From contig NZ_JAHVIT010000002.1 in the NCBI RefSeq assembly GCF_019801605.1, forward strand, positions 372,001-436,000: DNA of 64,000 nt, written 5' to 3'. Below the pieces are notes generated by a model. The model worked only from the letters and a program-made list of their open reading frames with translations. It searched no databases and had not been told where the DNA came from. Source of the DNA: Maritimibacter alkaliphilus (GTDB lineage Bacteria; Pseudomonadota; Alphaproteobacteria; Rhodobacterales; Rhodobacteraceae). Shown here piece after piece: positions 44,369 through 52,575 of the stretch. How positions within the stretch are numbered: position 1 is the first letter of the stretch; each line of letters opens with the position of its first letter. The translations under genes and the position numbers were made by a program.

Positions 44369-45546
44369 GGGGCGGTCACGACGGCGGTGCCGTCCTGCGC
44401 GGTGATCTTGCCGCCCTTCAGCACCAGCTTGCGGGGCGCGCGGATCACCACGGCCTCGGCCAGCGTCTCGCCCTCGACCAGCACGCAGTCCGCGCGGCAG
44501 CCGATGTCGAGGCCATAGCCCTCGGTCTCCATGATCGCGGCCCCGCCGGAGGTGCAGACCTCCAGCGCCAGTTCCACGCCGTCGTCCCGGCGCAGGTTGT
44601 TCTTCATGCCGATCAGCATGGCGCGTTCCAGCATGTCGGCGCGGCCATAGGGGCCCCAGGTGTCGCGGATGCCGTCGCAGCCGCCGCCGGTCAGGATGCC
44701 GCGCTGCTTGAGTTCGAGGATGCGCGGCACGTCCGCGGAAGGGGAGCCGGTGGTGATGATGTGGATCTGGGTCTCCACGAGCGCGTCATAGAGCGCATCC
44801 ACCACGGCGCGGTCCGGCTGGCCGAGGCAGAAGGCGTGGCTGATCGAGACCTTGCCCTGCATCCCGTGCGCCTTGGTCCGCGCGATGATCTCCTCCATCG
44901 AGAAGGTGCCGAGCGCGCCGGGTTCGTGCAGGTGGATGTCGATCGGCTTGCCGTGTTTCTCGGCCATGGCAAAGACCGCGTCGAGGTGCCCCTTGGGGTC
45001 ACGCTCGATCCCGCAGGGGTCGATCCCGCCGACCACGTCGGCCCCCATGGCCAGTGCCTCGTCCATCAGCTCCACCGTGCCGGGGCGCGGCATCATCGAG
45101 GACTGCGGGAAGGCCACGATCTCGATATCGACCAGCCCGGCCAGCTTCTCGCGGGTTTCCATCACGCCTTCGATGCCGGCGAGCCCGTGATGGGTGTCCA
45201 CGTCCACGTGGCTGCGGATCTGGGTGGTGCCGGTGGCGATCAGCTCGATGGCGTGGCGCTCCGACTGGACCTGCGGATGCAGGCCGAGGGACACTTTCAC
45301 CGCGCGCTCGTTGTCGATCTTGTCGATCAGCCGCGGGCCGACCTCGTTGCGGTACCACGGCAGGCCGATCAGCGACTTGTCGAGGTGGGTGTGGCATTCC
45401 ACGAGCCCCGGGATCAGGATCCGTCCGCCGCAGTCGATCACCTCGGCGCCCTCGGGCGCGGCGGCGGCGAAGCGGCCCTCCACGATGTGCAGGTCGGTCG
45501 CGGGGCCGGCCATCGGGCGGACGTTCTTGAGGGTCTTGGCAGTCAT
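44365..45546 (-). CDS. Cytosine deaminase-like amidohydrolase
   Basis: The open frame is longer, but its first 237 codons lie over dppC in another frame. The real start is the ATG at 45546 (MTAKTLKNV), giving 393 residues. All metal ligands of the CodA/AtzB-C branch are present: HTHLDK, the ECHTHL context, DIHLHEPG, ISHAFCLG and GCDGIRDTWGPYG. The enzyme probably deaminates or hydrolyses a nitrogen-heterocycle. It overlaps the second amidohydrolase by four bases and follows dppC by five, so it is part of the transporter operon. Confidence 0.9.
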   Translation of the reverse strand: MTAKTLKNVRPMAGPATDLHIVEGRFAAAAPEGAEVIDCGGRILIPGLVECHTHLDKSLIGLPWYRNEVGPRLIDKIDNERAVKVSLGLHPQVQSERHAIELIATGTTQIRSHVDVDTHHGLAGIEGVMETREKLAGLVDIEIVAFPQSSMMPRPGTVELMDEALAMGADVVGGIDPCGIERDPKGHLDAVFAMAEKHGKPIDIHLHEPGALGTFSMEEIIARTKAHGMQGKVSISHAFCLGQPDRAVVDALYDALVETQIHIITTGSPSADVPRILELKQRGILTGGGCDGIRDTWGPYGRADMLERAMLIGMKNNLRRDDGVELALEVCTSGGAAIMETEGYGLDIGCRADCVLVEGETLAEAVVIRAPRKLVLKGGKITAQDGTAVVTAP

Positions 45547-45551
45547 GTAAG

Positions 45552-46568
45552 TCACCGAAGTTTGGGGTTGAGCGCGTCGCGCAGCCAGTCGCCGATCATG
45601 TTGACCGACAGGACGATCAGGCAGAGCTGGATCGAGGGGAAGACCACGATCCACCACAGGCCCGAGAAGAGGTATTGGTTCCCGATGCGGATCAGCGTGC
45701 CGAGGCTGGGCTGGTCCGGCGGCATGCCGACACCGAGGAAGGAGAGCGTGGCCTCCGACAGGATGGCGAGGCCGAAGTTCAGCGTCGCCGCCACCATGAT
45801 CGGGGTCATGCAGTTGGGCAGGATGTGATGCAGCATGATGCGCCACGCCCGGACCCGGATCAACCGTGCGGCCTGCACGTATTCCTTGCGCGCCTCCACC
45901 ATGGCCGAGGCCCGGACCGTGCGGGCGTATTGCACCCAGGACGGCACGGCGATGGCGAAGATCAGGATCGGTGCGGCCAGCACGTCCTTCAGTGCCGTGG
46001 GCAGCGAGGCGGAGGCGATGGCCGTGATCAGGATCGCGATCAGGATGAAGGGCATCGACAGCAGCACATCGCCCACCCGCATGATCACGTTGTCGATCCA
46101 GCCGCCGAGGTAGCCCGCGACGAGCCCGAGGGCGAGGCCCACGGCAAGCGCCAGCAGCACCGAGGCGAAGCCGATCACCAGCGAGATCCGCGACCCGTAG
46201 AGGATCGCCGAGAGGATGTCGCGACCCTGCGTATCGGTGCCCAGCAGGTAGGGCCACTGGCCCTCCGGGTTCCAGATCGGCGGGATCTCGGCGTTCCAGA
46301 GCTCCAGCGCGGCCAGGTCATAGGGGTTCTGCGGCGTGATCAGCGGCGCAAGGAAGGCCGTGGCTGCGATCAGGGCCAGCAGCGCGGCGGCGAAGATCGC
46401 CGACGGGTGGGTGCGGAAGGAATGCCACAGGTCGCTGTCGCGCATCCGGCTCAGCAGGGCCGCGGGCCGGGGCGGTGTCATCGGCGTGGCGGAGGCGGCG
46501 CTCGCCGTGGGGCCGGGGGAAGGGGCGGTCTTGTCCATCGTGGTCTCCGGTTCAGCCATTTGCGCCAC
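45552..46568 (-). CDS. dppC: Dpp/Opp-type ABC transporter permease (DppC position)
   Basis: This 338-residue permease has a cytoplasmic, Pro/Ala-rich N-terminus of about 45 residues, one membrane helix, the OppC-type extracytoplasmic domain with PYDLAALELWNAEIPP, then five helices. The EAA loop (EARKEYVQAARLIRVRAWRIM) contacts the ATPases. It overlaps dppB by 17 bases. Confidence 0.93.
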   Translation of the reverse strand: MAQMAEPETTMDKTAPSPGPTASAASATPMTPPRPAALLSRMRDSDLWHSFRTHPSAIFAAALLALIAATAFLAPLITPQNPYDLAALELWNAEIPPIWNPEGQWPYLLGTDTQGRDILSAILYGSRISLVIGFASVLLALAVGLALGLVAGYLGGWIDNVIMRVGDVLLSMPFILIAILITAIASASLPTALKDVLAAPILIFAIAVPSWVQYARTVRASAMVEARKEYVQAARLIRVRAWRIMLHHILPNCMTPIMVAATLNFGLAILSEATLSFLGVGMPPDQPSLGTLIRIGNQYLFSGLWWIVVFPSIQLCLIVLSVNMIGDWLRDALNPKLR

Positions 46569-47544
46569 CGGCGCGGGCGGTGTCGTCGCGCAGGCGCGGA
46601 TCGACCCAGGCGTAGGTGATGTCGACGAGGGTGTTCAGCGCCACGAAGATGAAGGAGACGATCATCAGGTAGGCGGCCATCACCGGGATGTCGACGAAGG
46701 TCACCGCCTGGATGAAGAGCATCCCCATGCCGGGCCACTGGAACACGGTCTCGGTGACGAGGGCGAAGGCGATCAGGTTGCCGATCTGCATCCCCGTCAG
46801 GGTGATGACCGGCATCAGGCAGTTGCGCAGCGCGTGGCGCCACTGGACCCGCGCGGTGGGCACGCCGCGGGCACGGGCGAACTTGATGTAGTCGGCGCGC
46901 AGGGTCTCCAGCATCTCGGCCCGCACGAGGCGCATGACCAGCGTGACCTGGAAGGTCGAGAGCGAGATCGCGGGCAGGATCAGAGCGGCGCGGCCCGAGG
47001 GCGTCAGCAGGCCGGTGGACCACCAGCCGATGTCAACCGTCTCGCCCCGCCCGAAGCCCGGCAGCCAGCCGAGCGACACCGAGAAGCCGAGGATCAGCAG
47101 GATGCCGACCACGAAGCTCGGCAGCGAGACCCCGACGATCGAACCCAGCTGCAAGGCATTGGCGAGGCGCGAGTTTCGGTGCACCGCCGTGATCACCCCC
47201 AGCGGGATGCCCACGACCAGCGACAGCACCGTGGCCACCAGCACCAGCTCGAAGGTGGCCGGGAAGCGCTCCTTGATCAGGACCATCACGTCCTGCTGGT
47301 TGCGGTAGGAGATGCCGAAATCACCCTGAACCGCATTGGTGACGAACCGTGTGTACTGCGTGACGAGGCCGTCGTTGAGCCCCAGCCGCTCGCGCAGTTC
47401 GGCCCGGTCGGATTGCGTCGCCTGCTCGTTCACCATCATCTCCACCGGGTCACCGAAGAACCGGAAGATGACGAAGGCCAGCAGCGCCACCGCCAGCATG
47501 ACGAAGGCCGCGTTGGCGGCGCGTTTCAGAAGGAATGCGATCAT
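46552..47544 (-). CDS. dppB: Dpp/Opp-type ABC transporter permease (DppB position)
   Basis: This is the first permease subunit. The frame opens at 47607, but the ATG at 47544 with GGAGA upstream gives the family start MIAFLLKRAANAAFVMLAV and 330 residues. Six membrane helices and the EAA loop (EMLETLRADYIKFARARG) are clear. It is separated from the binding-protein gene by 116 bases that contain a strong hairpin. Confidence 0.94.
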   Translation of the reverse strand: MIAFLLKRAANAAFVMLAVALLAFVIFRFFGDPVEMMVNEQATQSDRAELRERLGLNDGLVTQYTRFVTNAVQGDFGISYRNQQDVMVLIKERFPATFELVLVATVLSLVVGIPLGVITAVHRNSRLANALQLGSIVGVSLPSFVVGILLILGFSVSLGWLPGFGRGETVDIGWWSTGLLTPSGRAALILPAISLSTFQVTLVMRLVRAEMLETLRADYIKFARARGVPTARVQWRHALRNCLMPVITLTGMQIGNLIAFALVTETVFQWPGMGMLFIQAVTFVDIPVMAAYLMIVSFIFVALNTLVDITYAWVDPRLRDDTARAGGANG

Positions 47545-47614
47545 CGGTGTCTCCGATCTTGGCGTGGGGCGGGCAGCCCCGGCCCGTCGCCTCTCGGGGA
47601 CGGACACCGGGGAG

Positions 47615-47640
47615 GGGGCCGCGGAAGGGGGTGCGGCCCC
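47615..47640 (-). terminator. Intercistronic hairpin between the binding-protein gene and dppB
   Basis: A perfect 8-bp GC stem (GGGGCCGC / GCGGCCCC, ten-base loop) lies 21 bases after the binding-protein stop, with no T-run. Such hairpins usually stabilise the upstream mRNA or partly terminate, so the binding protein is made in excess over the membrane subunits. Confidence 0.6.
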
Positions 47641-47660
47641 GTTGGCTCAGACCCTGCGGG

Positions 47661-49238
47661 TCACGAGCCGGGATTGACCTTGGCGAACCAGAGGCGCGGC
47701 TTGTTGTCCGGGAAGAGCGGCATGTCGGTCACCGCGTCGGTGACGGCCCAGGCCATCGGCTGCTGGTGCAGCGGCAGCATGATGTGCTCCTTCTTCACGA
47801 TGCCCAGGGCCTCGGTCTCCAGCGCGAGGCGCTTGTCGAGGTCCAGCTCGCTGCCCGCCGCGTCGATCAGCTTGTCCAGTTCCGGGAAGGACCAGCCGCC
47901 CCAGTTGAACACGCCCGCGTTGCCTTCCTTGGTGTGGAAGATCTGCAGCAGCGGCGAATAGGCGTCGAGCATCGGCAGCGTGGCCCAGCCGAGGACATAG
48001 ACATCGGTCTTGCCGTTGGTGCGCTTGGGCGATTGCACGGCGCGGGGCGCCACGTCGAGTTTCGGCGCGAGGCCGACCCGGCTCCACATCGAGGCGATCG
48101 CCTGGCAGAACTGCTCTTCGTTCACGAGGCCGTCCGAGATGCAGCTGAATTCGAAGGCCAGGTCCTCGGGCACACCGGCCTCGGCCAGCAGCGCCTTGGC
48201 GGCTTCGGGGTCGAAGCCCGGCAGTTCGTCCAGTTCCGGCGCGTAGCCGGGGATCGGCGGGGCGACGGTGGCACCGGCGATCCGGCTCTTGCCGCGCATC
48301 ACCTTCTTGTGGATCAGGTCGAGGTCGATCGCCTTGTAGAGCGCCTCGCGCACCTTCACGTCGGAGAAGGGATTGTCCGCGCCGGTGGTCAGCTTGTCCC
48401 GGAAGGGGAAGCCGATCATCACGGTGCGCAGGTCGACCCCTTCGAGGACCGAGACATTCGGCGCGGCCTCGAGCCGCGGAAGGTCCTGCACCGGCGCATC
48501 GTTGGTGAAGCTGATCTCGCCGGAGAGAAGCGCCGCCACGCGGGTCGCGGCCGAGTTCACCGGCAGCAGTTCGAAGCCGTCGAGGTTGTGCTGGGGCGTG
48601 TCCCACCAGTCGGCGTTCTTGACAAAGACGGTCTTGGCGTCGGGCTGGCGGCTCTCGACGATGAAGGGCCCGGTGCCGTTGGCATTGTAGGTGGCATAGC
48701 CCTCGACGCCCGCACCGATGTCGGTGGGCTTGAGCGCGTCATGCTCCGTCATCCACTCCTTGTCGAAGATGTGGATGTTGGTCAGGTCGTTGAGCAGCAG
48801 CGGGTAGGTGCCGTTCAGGGTGATGTCGACGGTATAGTCGTCCACAACCTCCGAGGAGACATAGGCGGGCAGGTTGCCCTTCAGCGGCGAGGCCTCATCG
48901 CTCACCCGGGTCAGCGAGGCGACCACGTCGTCGGCGGTGAAGGGGTTGCCGTTGTGGAAGGTCACGCCCTGCCGCAGCTTGAAGCGCCAGGTCACCTGAT
49001 CGTCGAGGATCTCCCAGCTTTCGGCCAGCGCGGGCTCGATCTTGAGGTCCTTGTTGTAGCGCACCAGCCCTTCGTAGACGTGGTTCAGCACGTTGATGGT
49101 GAAGCTGTCGCCATAGGAATAGGGGTCGAGCGAACCGATGTCGCGGTTGGCGCCCCACTTCAGGACATTCTCGGCCTGTGCGGCCCCTGCGAGGCCGGCC
49201 ACGGCGGCAGTCGCGAGCAGTAGGTGTCTCATGTGCAT
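47661..49238 (-). CDS. dppA: Periplasmic substrate-binding protein, SBP_bac_5 family
   Basis: This 525-residue family 5 binding protein captures the substrate for the importer. The signal peptide is MHMRHLLLATAAVAGLAGAAQA. The mature part begins with VLKWGANRDIGSLDPYSYGDSF and contains the family blocks VTWRFKLRQGVTFHNGNPFTADDVV and VREALYKAIDLDLIHKKVM. It is first in the operon. Upstream are GntR-type operator copies shared with the divergent regulator. The ligand is unknown and is probably the substrate of the linked amidohydrolases. The dpp symbol marks position only. Confidence 0.92.
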   Translation of the reverse strand: MHMRHLLLATAAVAGLAGAAQAENVLKWGANRDIGSLDPYSYGDSFTINVLNHVYEGLVRYNKDLKIEPALAESWEILDDQVTWRFKLRQGVTFHNGNPFTADDVVASLTRVSDEASPLKGNLPAYVSSEVVDDYTVDITLNGTYPLLLNDLTNIHIFDKEWMTEHDALKPTDIGAGVEGYATYNANGTGPFIVESRQPDAKTVFVKNADWWDTPQHNLDGFELLPVNSAATRVAALLSGEISFTNDAPVQDLPRLEAAPNVSVLEGVDLRTVMIGFPFRDKLTTGADNPFSDVKVREALYKAIDLDLIHKKVMRGKSRIAGATVAPPIPGYAPELDELPGFDPEAAKALLAEAGVPEDLAFEFSCISDGLVNEEQFCQAIASMWSRVGLAPKLDVAPRAVQSPKRTNGKTDVYVLGWATLPMLDAYSPLLQIFHTKEGNAGVFNWGGWSFPELDKLIDAAGSELDLDKRLALETEALGIVKKEHIMLPLHQQPMAWAVTDAVTDMPLFPDNKPRLWFAKVNPGS

Positions 49239-49281
49239 GTCAGGGTCCCTGTCTGGAAAATTGTACTTATGACTCGTCTGG

Positions 49282-49344
49282 ATTGGATACGATTTGTTAT
49301 CGATGGCAGTCCGTATTCAATCTGGCAAGCAAATTGTATCCAAT
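49282..49344. promoter_or_regulatory. Paired GntR-type operator sites
   Basis: ATTGGATACGATTTG at 49282-49296 and CAAATTGTATCCAAT at 49330-49344 are inverted copies differing at one base. Each contains an ATTG-N4-CAAT type core close to the FCD/GntR pattern. Further TTGTA half-sites occur at 49261 and 49357. They lie in the 145-base region between the divergent binding-protein and GntR genes. Confidence 0.6.
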
Positions 49345-49383
49345 TGACGGAAAAATTTGTATGCGATATGACAGGGTGCAAAG

Positions 49384-50091
49384 ATGACGAGCGAACCGAC
49401 CATGAGTGACAGCAAGAACACCCTGACCAACGCGGTGCATGACCTGCTCCGCCGGGCGATCATCGAGCAGGCCCTGAAGCCCGGGATGCGCCTGCCGGAG
49501 GACACCGTGGGCGAGCAGTTCGGGGTGAGTCGCACCATCGTGCGCCATGCGCTCGTGCGGCTCGAGAACGAGGGACTCGTGATCACGCGGCGCAACCGGG
49601 GGGCCTTCGTGGCCGAACCGTCCCGCGAGGAGGCGCAACAGATCTTCGAGGTGCGCAGATGCCTTGAAAACGAAGTGATCCGCATCCTCTGCGAGCGCTT
49701 GCCCTCCAATGCCTGCGACCGGCTGGAGGCCCATGTGCGCAGCGAGGAGACGGTGAAGGGCAAGGATGGCCCGGTGTCGATCCGGCTGGCCGGGGAATTC
49801 CACATCCTGCTGGCCGAGCTGACCGGCAACGAGGTGCTGGCCCGCTACGTCACCGAGGTCGTGCTGCGCTGTTCGCTGATCATGTCGCTCTACGCCCGGA
49901 CCCATTCCTCCGATTGCGCCGTCGACGAGCATTCCCAGATCATCGAGGCGATCCGCGCCGGGGACGCCGCGCGCGCGATCGGGATCATGGACCATCATTT
50001 GGGTGCCGTGGCCGGGCGGGCAGAGCTGTCGCCCCGGGCGGATAGTATCCAATCCATTCTGTCCCGCTACGGCAAGGAGCTGGCCCAGTGA
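49384..50091 (+). CDS. GntR family regulator, FCD domain
   Basis: This 235-residue regulator has an N-terminal winged helix (LRRAIIEQALKPGMRLPEDTVGEQFGVSRTIVRHALVRLENEGLV). An all-helical FCD ligand domain follows, with metal/ligand residues in EFHILLAELTGN and DEHSQIIEAIRAGDAARA. It is divergent from the ABC/amidohydrolase operon and most likely represses it until its substrate or a product binds. The stop overlaps the flavin reductase start. A second candidate start is the ATG at 49402. Confidence 0.92.
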   Translation: MTSEPTMSDSKNTLTNAVHDLLRRAIIEQALKPGMRLPEDTVGEQFGVSRTIVRHALVRLENEGLVITRRNRGAFVAEPSREEAQQIFEVRRCLENEVIRILCERLPSNACDRLEAHVRSEETVKGKDGPVSIRLAGEFHILLAELTGNEVLARYVTEVVLRCSLIMSLYARTHSSDCAVDEHSQIIEAIRAGDAARAIGIMDHHLGAVAGRAELSPRADSIQSILSRYGKELAQ

Positions 50092-50816
50092 CCCAAGATC
50101 CCCTGAAGCAGACCGCAGAGGCCTCGAAGACCCGGGGTGCCGCGGCGAAGAAGGATGGCTACCACGCCTTCGATTTCTCGACGCTGACCCCGCGCGAGGC
50201 CTACAAGGTGATGATCGGCACCATCGTGCCGCGCCCGATCGCCTGGGTCACCACCGTCTCGCCGGAGGGGGTCGTGAACGCGGCGCCCTATTCGTTCTTC
50301 AACTGCCTCTCCGCCGATCCGCCGATCCTCGCCCTCGGGGTCGAGAACAAGCCGGACCGCAGCTTCAAGGACACCGCCCAGAACATCCGCATGACCGAGT
50401 GTTTCACCGTAAACATCGTCGACCGCGCCAATGTCGAGGCGATGGCCGTCACCGCGGCGGGTTTCGCGGCGGATGTGGACGAGGTGGAAATGGCCGGTCT
50501 GACCACCGCCCCGGGGGAGAAGGTGATCTGCCCGCGCATCGCCGAGGCCCCGGTGGCCTTCGAATGCGAACGTTACCTCGGTATCCAGGTGAGCTCGGCG
50601 CGGGAGATCATCCTCGGCCGGATCGTCATGGCGCATATCCGCGAGGACATCATCGACCCGGCCACCTGCTACTCCGATCACGAGAAGCTGGACGCCATCG
50701 GGCGGATGGGCGGCAACGGCTATGCCGGGACGCTGGACTATTTCGATTGGCCCACGCCCTCGGTCGAGGATGTGCTGGCCAACCTGCGCGTGCCCGTTGC
50801 GCGGAGCGGCGCCTGA
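50088..50816 (+). CDS. Flavin reductase-like FMN-binding protein
   Basis: This 242-residue protein of the flavin-reductase (DIM6/NTAB, split-barrel) family has TIVPRPIAWVTTVSPEGVVNAAPYSFFN, DPPILALGVENKPD, NIVDRANVEAM and ECERYLGIQV, typical of its FMN-binding barrel. It overlaps the GntR stop by four bases. It may supply reduced flavin to an oxygenase encoded elsewhere or act directly in the catabolic pathway. The reaction is not evident. Confidence 0.9.
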   Translation: MTQDPLKQTAEASKTRGAAAKKDGYHAFDFSTLTPREAYKVMIGTIVPRPIAWVTTVSPEGVVNAAPYSFFNCLSADPPILALGVENKPDRSFKDTAQNIRMTECFTVNIVDRANVEAMAVTAAGFAADVDEVEMAGLTTAPGEKVICPRIAEAPVAFECERYLGIQVSSAREIILGRIVMAHIREDIIDPATCYSDHEKLDAIGRMGGNGYAGTLDYFDWPTPSVEDVLANLRVPVARSGA

Positions 50817-50853
50817 CACGGGACCCGGTGCCTTTCCGGTGCCACCGCACATG

Positions 50854-50889
50854 AAAAAGGCCCCCGCCGTCGCCGGCAGGGGCCTTTTT
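50854..50889. terminator. Bidirectional terminator
   Basis: AAAAAGGCCCC-type left arm and GGGGCCTTTTT right arm form a long GC stem with flanking A and T runs. It serves both the flavin reductase gene and the converging mlaC gene, each ending within about 40 bases. Confidence 0.92.
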
Positions 50890-50909
50890 CGTAACACGTA
50901 TCGGGGGCG

Positions 50910-51524
50910 TCAGCCCGCGCGCTGCAGCTGCGCCGTGAGCTTGCCGATATCGCCGCCGTTGGCATCCAGCATGGAGCCGATCTCGGTCCGTTCCGAGAGG
51001 CGCATCGAAACCCCCTCGATGACCATGTCGAAGAAACGGTTGCTGCCCGAGCGGTCGGAGACGAAGAACTTCACCTCGAAGGGCGCCTCGCCGCGCAGGT
51101 AGGCAGTGGCGCTGACCTCGGTCCAGGTCTTCACCTGCTTGGCCTCGTTCACCTCGATCCGGCCGCCGATGAACTCGCGGAAGCGCTTGCCGTACTTGCG
51201 CGAGATGTAGCCGCTGAAGGCATCCGTGAAGGCCGCCAGCTGCGCGTTGGAGAAGCTGCGGGCATCCGCGCCGAGCGTCGAGCGCGCGATCACGTTCACG
51301 TCGGCATAGCGCGCGAAGATGCGCTCGAACTGCGAGATCATCTGCGCTTCGGAGGCGCCGGAGCCGATGACCTTGTTGATCTCGCCGACGAGGCCGTCGA
51401 CGAGCGATTTCGCCTGCGCATCGGTCAGCGCGAAGGCGGGCGCGGCGGCCAGGGCAAAGGCCGAGCCCGCAAGGCCCGCCAGAACGGCGCGGCGCGAGGG
51501 GCGGGAGTTAAAGCGATGGATCAT
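50910..51524 (-). CDS. mlaC: MlaC-like phospholipid-transport protein
   Basis: This is a periplasmic MlaC/Ttg2D family protein that shuttles phospholipids between membranes. The ATG at 51524 gives 204 residues with an export signal containing SRRAVLAGLAGSAFALAAAPAFA, possibly Tat-type. The body has FERIFARYADVNVIARSTLG, FTDAFSGYISRKYGKRF and FFDMVIEGVSM, which match the family. It starts inside the end of mlaA (17-base overlap). The rest of the mla system is not in the window. Confidence 0.88.
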   Translation of the reverse strand: MIHRFNSRPSRRAVLAGLAGSAFALAAAPAFALTDAQAKSLVDGLVGEINKVIGSGASEAQMISQFERIFARYADVNVIARSTLGADARSFSNAQLAAFTDAFSGYISRKYGKRFREFIGGRIEVNEAKQVKTWTEVSATAYLRGEAPFEVKFFVSDRSGSNRFFDMVIEGVSMRLSERTEIGSMLDANGGDIGKLTAQLQRAG

Positions 51525-52344
51525 CGTAGGGGTCCTCGTAGTAAGGGTCCGCTGAGGCCACCGGGGCGGGAGCAGCCCCCGCAGCCGTTTCATCGTAGGG
51601 ATCGCCATAGGGGTCATCATAGGGATCCGACTCGCCCCCGGCGCCGCCGCCGACGGAATACCCGAGTTCGTAACGGCGGTTCTGGAGGTAGAGAATGCGC
51701 GCCTGCGCGTAGCTGTCGGCGCTTTCGTAGAGCAGGTCGTCATAGGACGAGGCATAGCGCCCGCGGTTGCTGAGCTGGGTCAGGCCCCAGCCCACGGTCG
51801 AGACGTAGGATTCGGGCGGGCTGAGCGCAAATCCGAGGGGATCGGTGAAGAAGTCAACCGCGCGGCCCCAGGCATCGCGGCTCGTCGACGGCCCGAACAG
51901 CGGCAACTCCACGTAGGCCCCCTCGTTGAAGCCCCAGACATAGAGCGTCTCGCCGAAGTCGGTCTGTTTCGGATCGACGCCGAAGAGGTCCTGCGCCGCA
52001 TCGCCCACGCCGCCGACACCCAGCGTCGAGTTGACCACGAAGCGGAAGGTATTGCGCGCCGCATCCGCGATATCGAACTGCAGCAGGCTGTTCACGACAT
52101 AGCCGGGCAGGCGCAGGTTTTCGGCCGCGTTGTTGACGGCCAGTTCCAGACCGTCCGGCATCACCTTGGAATAGGTTGTGCCGACCGGGCGCAGGAAAGC
52201 GCGGTCGACGGACTTGTTGAACTCGTGTGTCTGCCGGTTGTTCTCCTCGTAGGGATCATAGACCCCGCCTCTGGAGACCTCTTCCGGAGGCGCGGCGCAG
52301 GCGGCAATTGCCAGCAACGAAGTAAGGGCAAGGATACGGTACAA
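51508..52344 (-). CDS. mlaA: MlaA/VacJ outer-membrane lipoprotein
   Basis: MlaA removes phospholipids from the outer leaflet of the outer membrane. The open frame extends to 52494, but a lipoprotein signal must be N-terminal. The TTG at 52344 gives YRILALTSLLAIAAC with the lipid-bearing Cys at residue 16 and a product of 278 residues. The family core is clear: YDPYEENNRQTHEFNKSVD, FLRPVGTTYSKVMPD and GEYVELPLFGPSTSRDAWGR. The last 40 residues are an acidic tail of DPY repeats. No strong ribosome site is seen before the TTG, so the start is a best guess. Confidence 0.85.
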   Translation of the reverse strand: MYRILALTSLLAIAACAAPPEEVSRGGVYDPYEENNRQTHEFNKSVDRAFLRPVGTTYSKVMPDGLELAVNNAAENLRLPGYVVNSLLQFDIADAARNTFRFVVNSTLGVGGVGDAAQDLFGVDPKQTDFGETLYVWGFNEGAYVELPLFGPSTSRDAWGRAVDFFTDPLGFALSPPESYVSTVGWGLTQLSNRGRYASSYDDLLYESADSYAQARILYLQNRRYELGYSVGGGAGGESDPYDDPYGDPYDETAAGAAPAPVASADPYYEDPYDDPSL

Positions 52345-52380
52345 GGTGGCAGGCTCTGATCTGTGCGGACGAATGGGATG

Positions 52381-52518
52381 GTTCAGACATACAGGGAAAC
52401 GCGGCACTGGTCTCGGGTCCGATGTGGAAGGCTGGCGAATCCCCGCTGGCGTCACATTTCTGCTGCGCAGAGACATAAGGGCGATCCCCTCCAAATTGAA
52501 CCCCGCAGTTCAGACATA
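52381..52518. repeat. GTTCAGACATA direct repeats in the mlaA-T1SS divergent region
   Basis: GTTCAGACATA occurs at 52381-52391 and 52508-52518. A third AGACATA lies at 52471-52477. All lie between the divergent mlaA and type I secretion genes (231 bases). Regular recurrence of an 11-mer suggests a regulator site, but no family is identified. Confidence 0.45.
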
Positions 52519-52575
52519 AGTCGGCAAGGCCGCTGGTAAAGGTATTTTAGCAACTGCCGGCGATATCGTGTCGCG

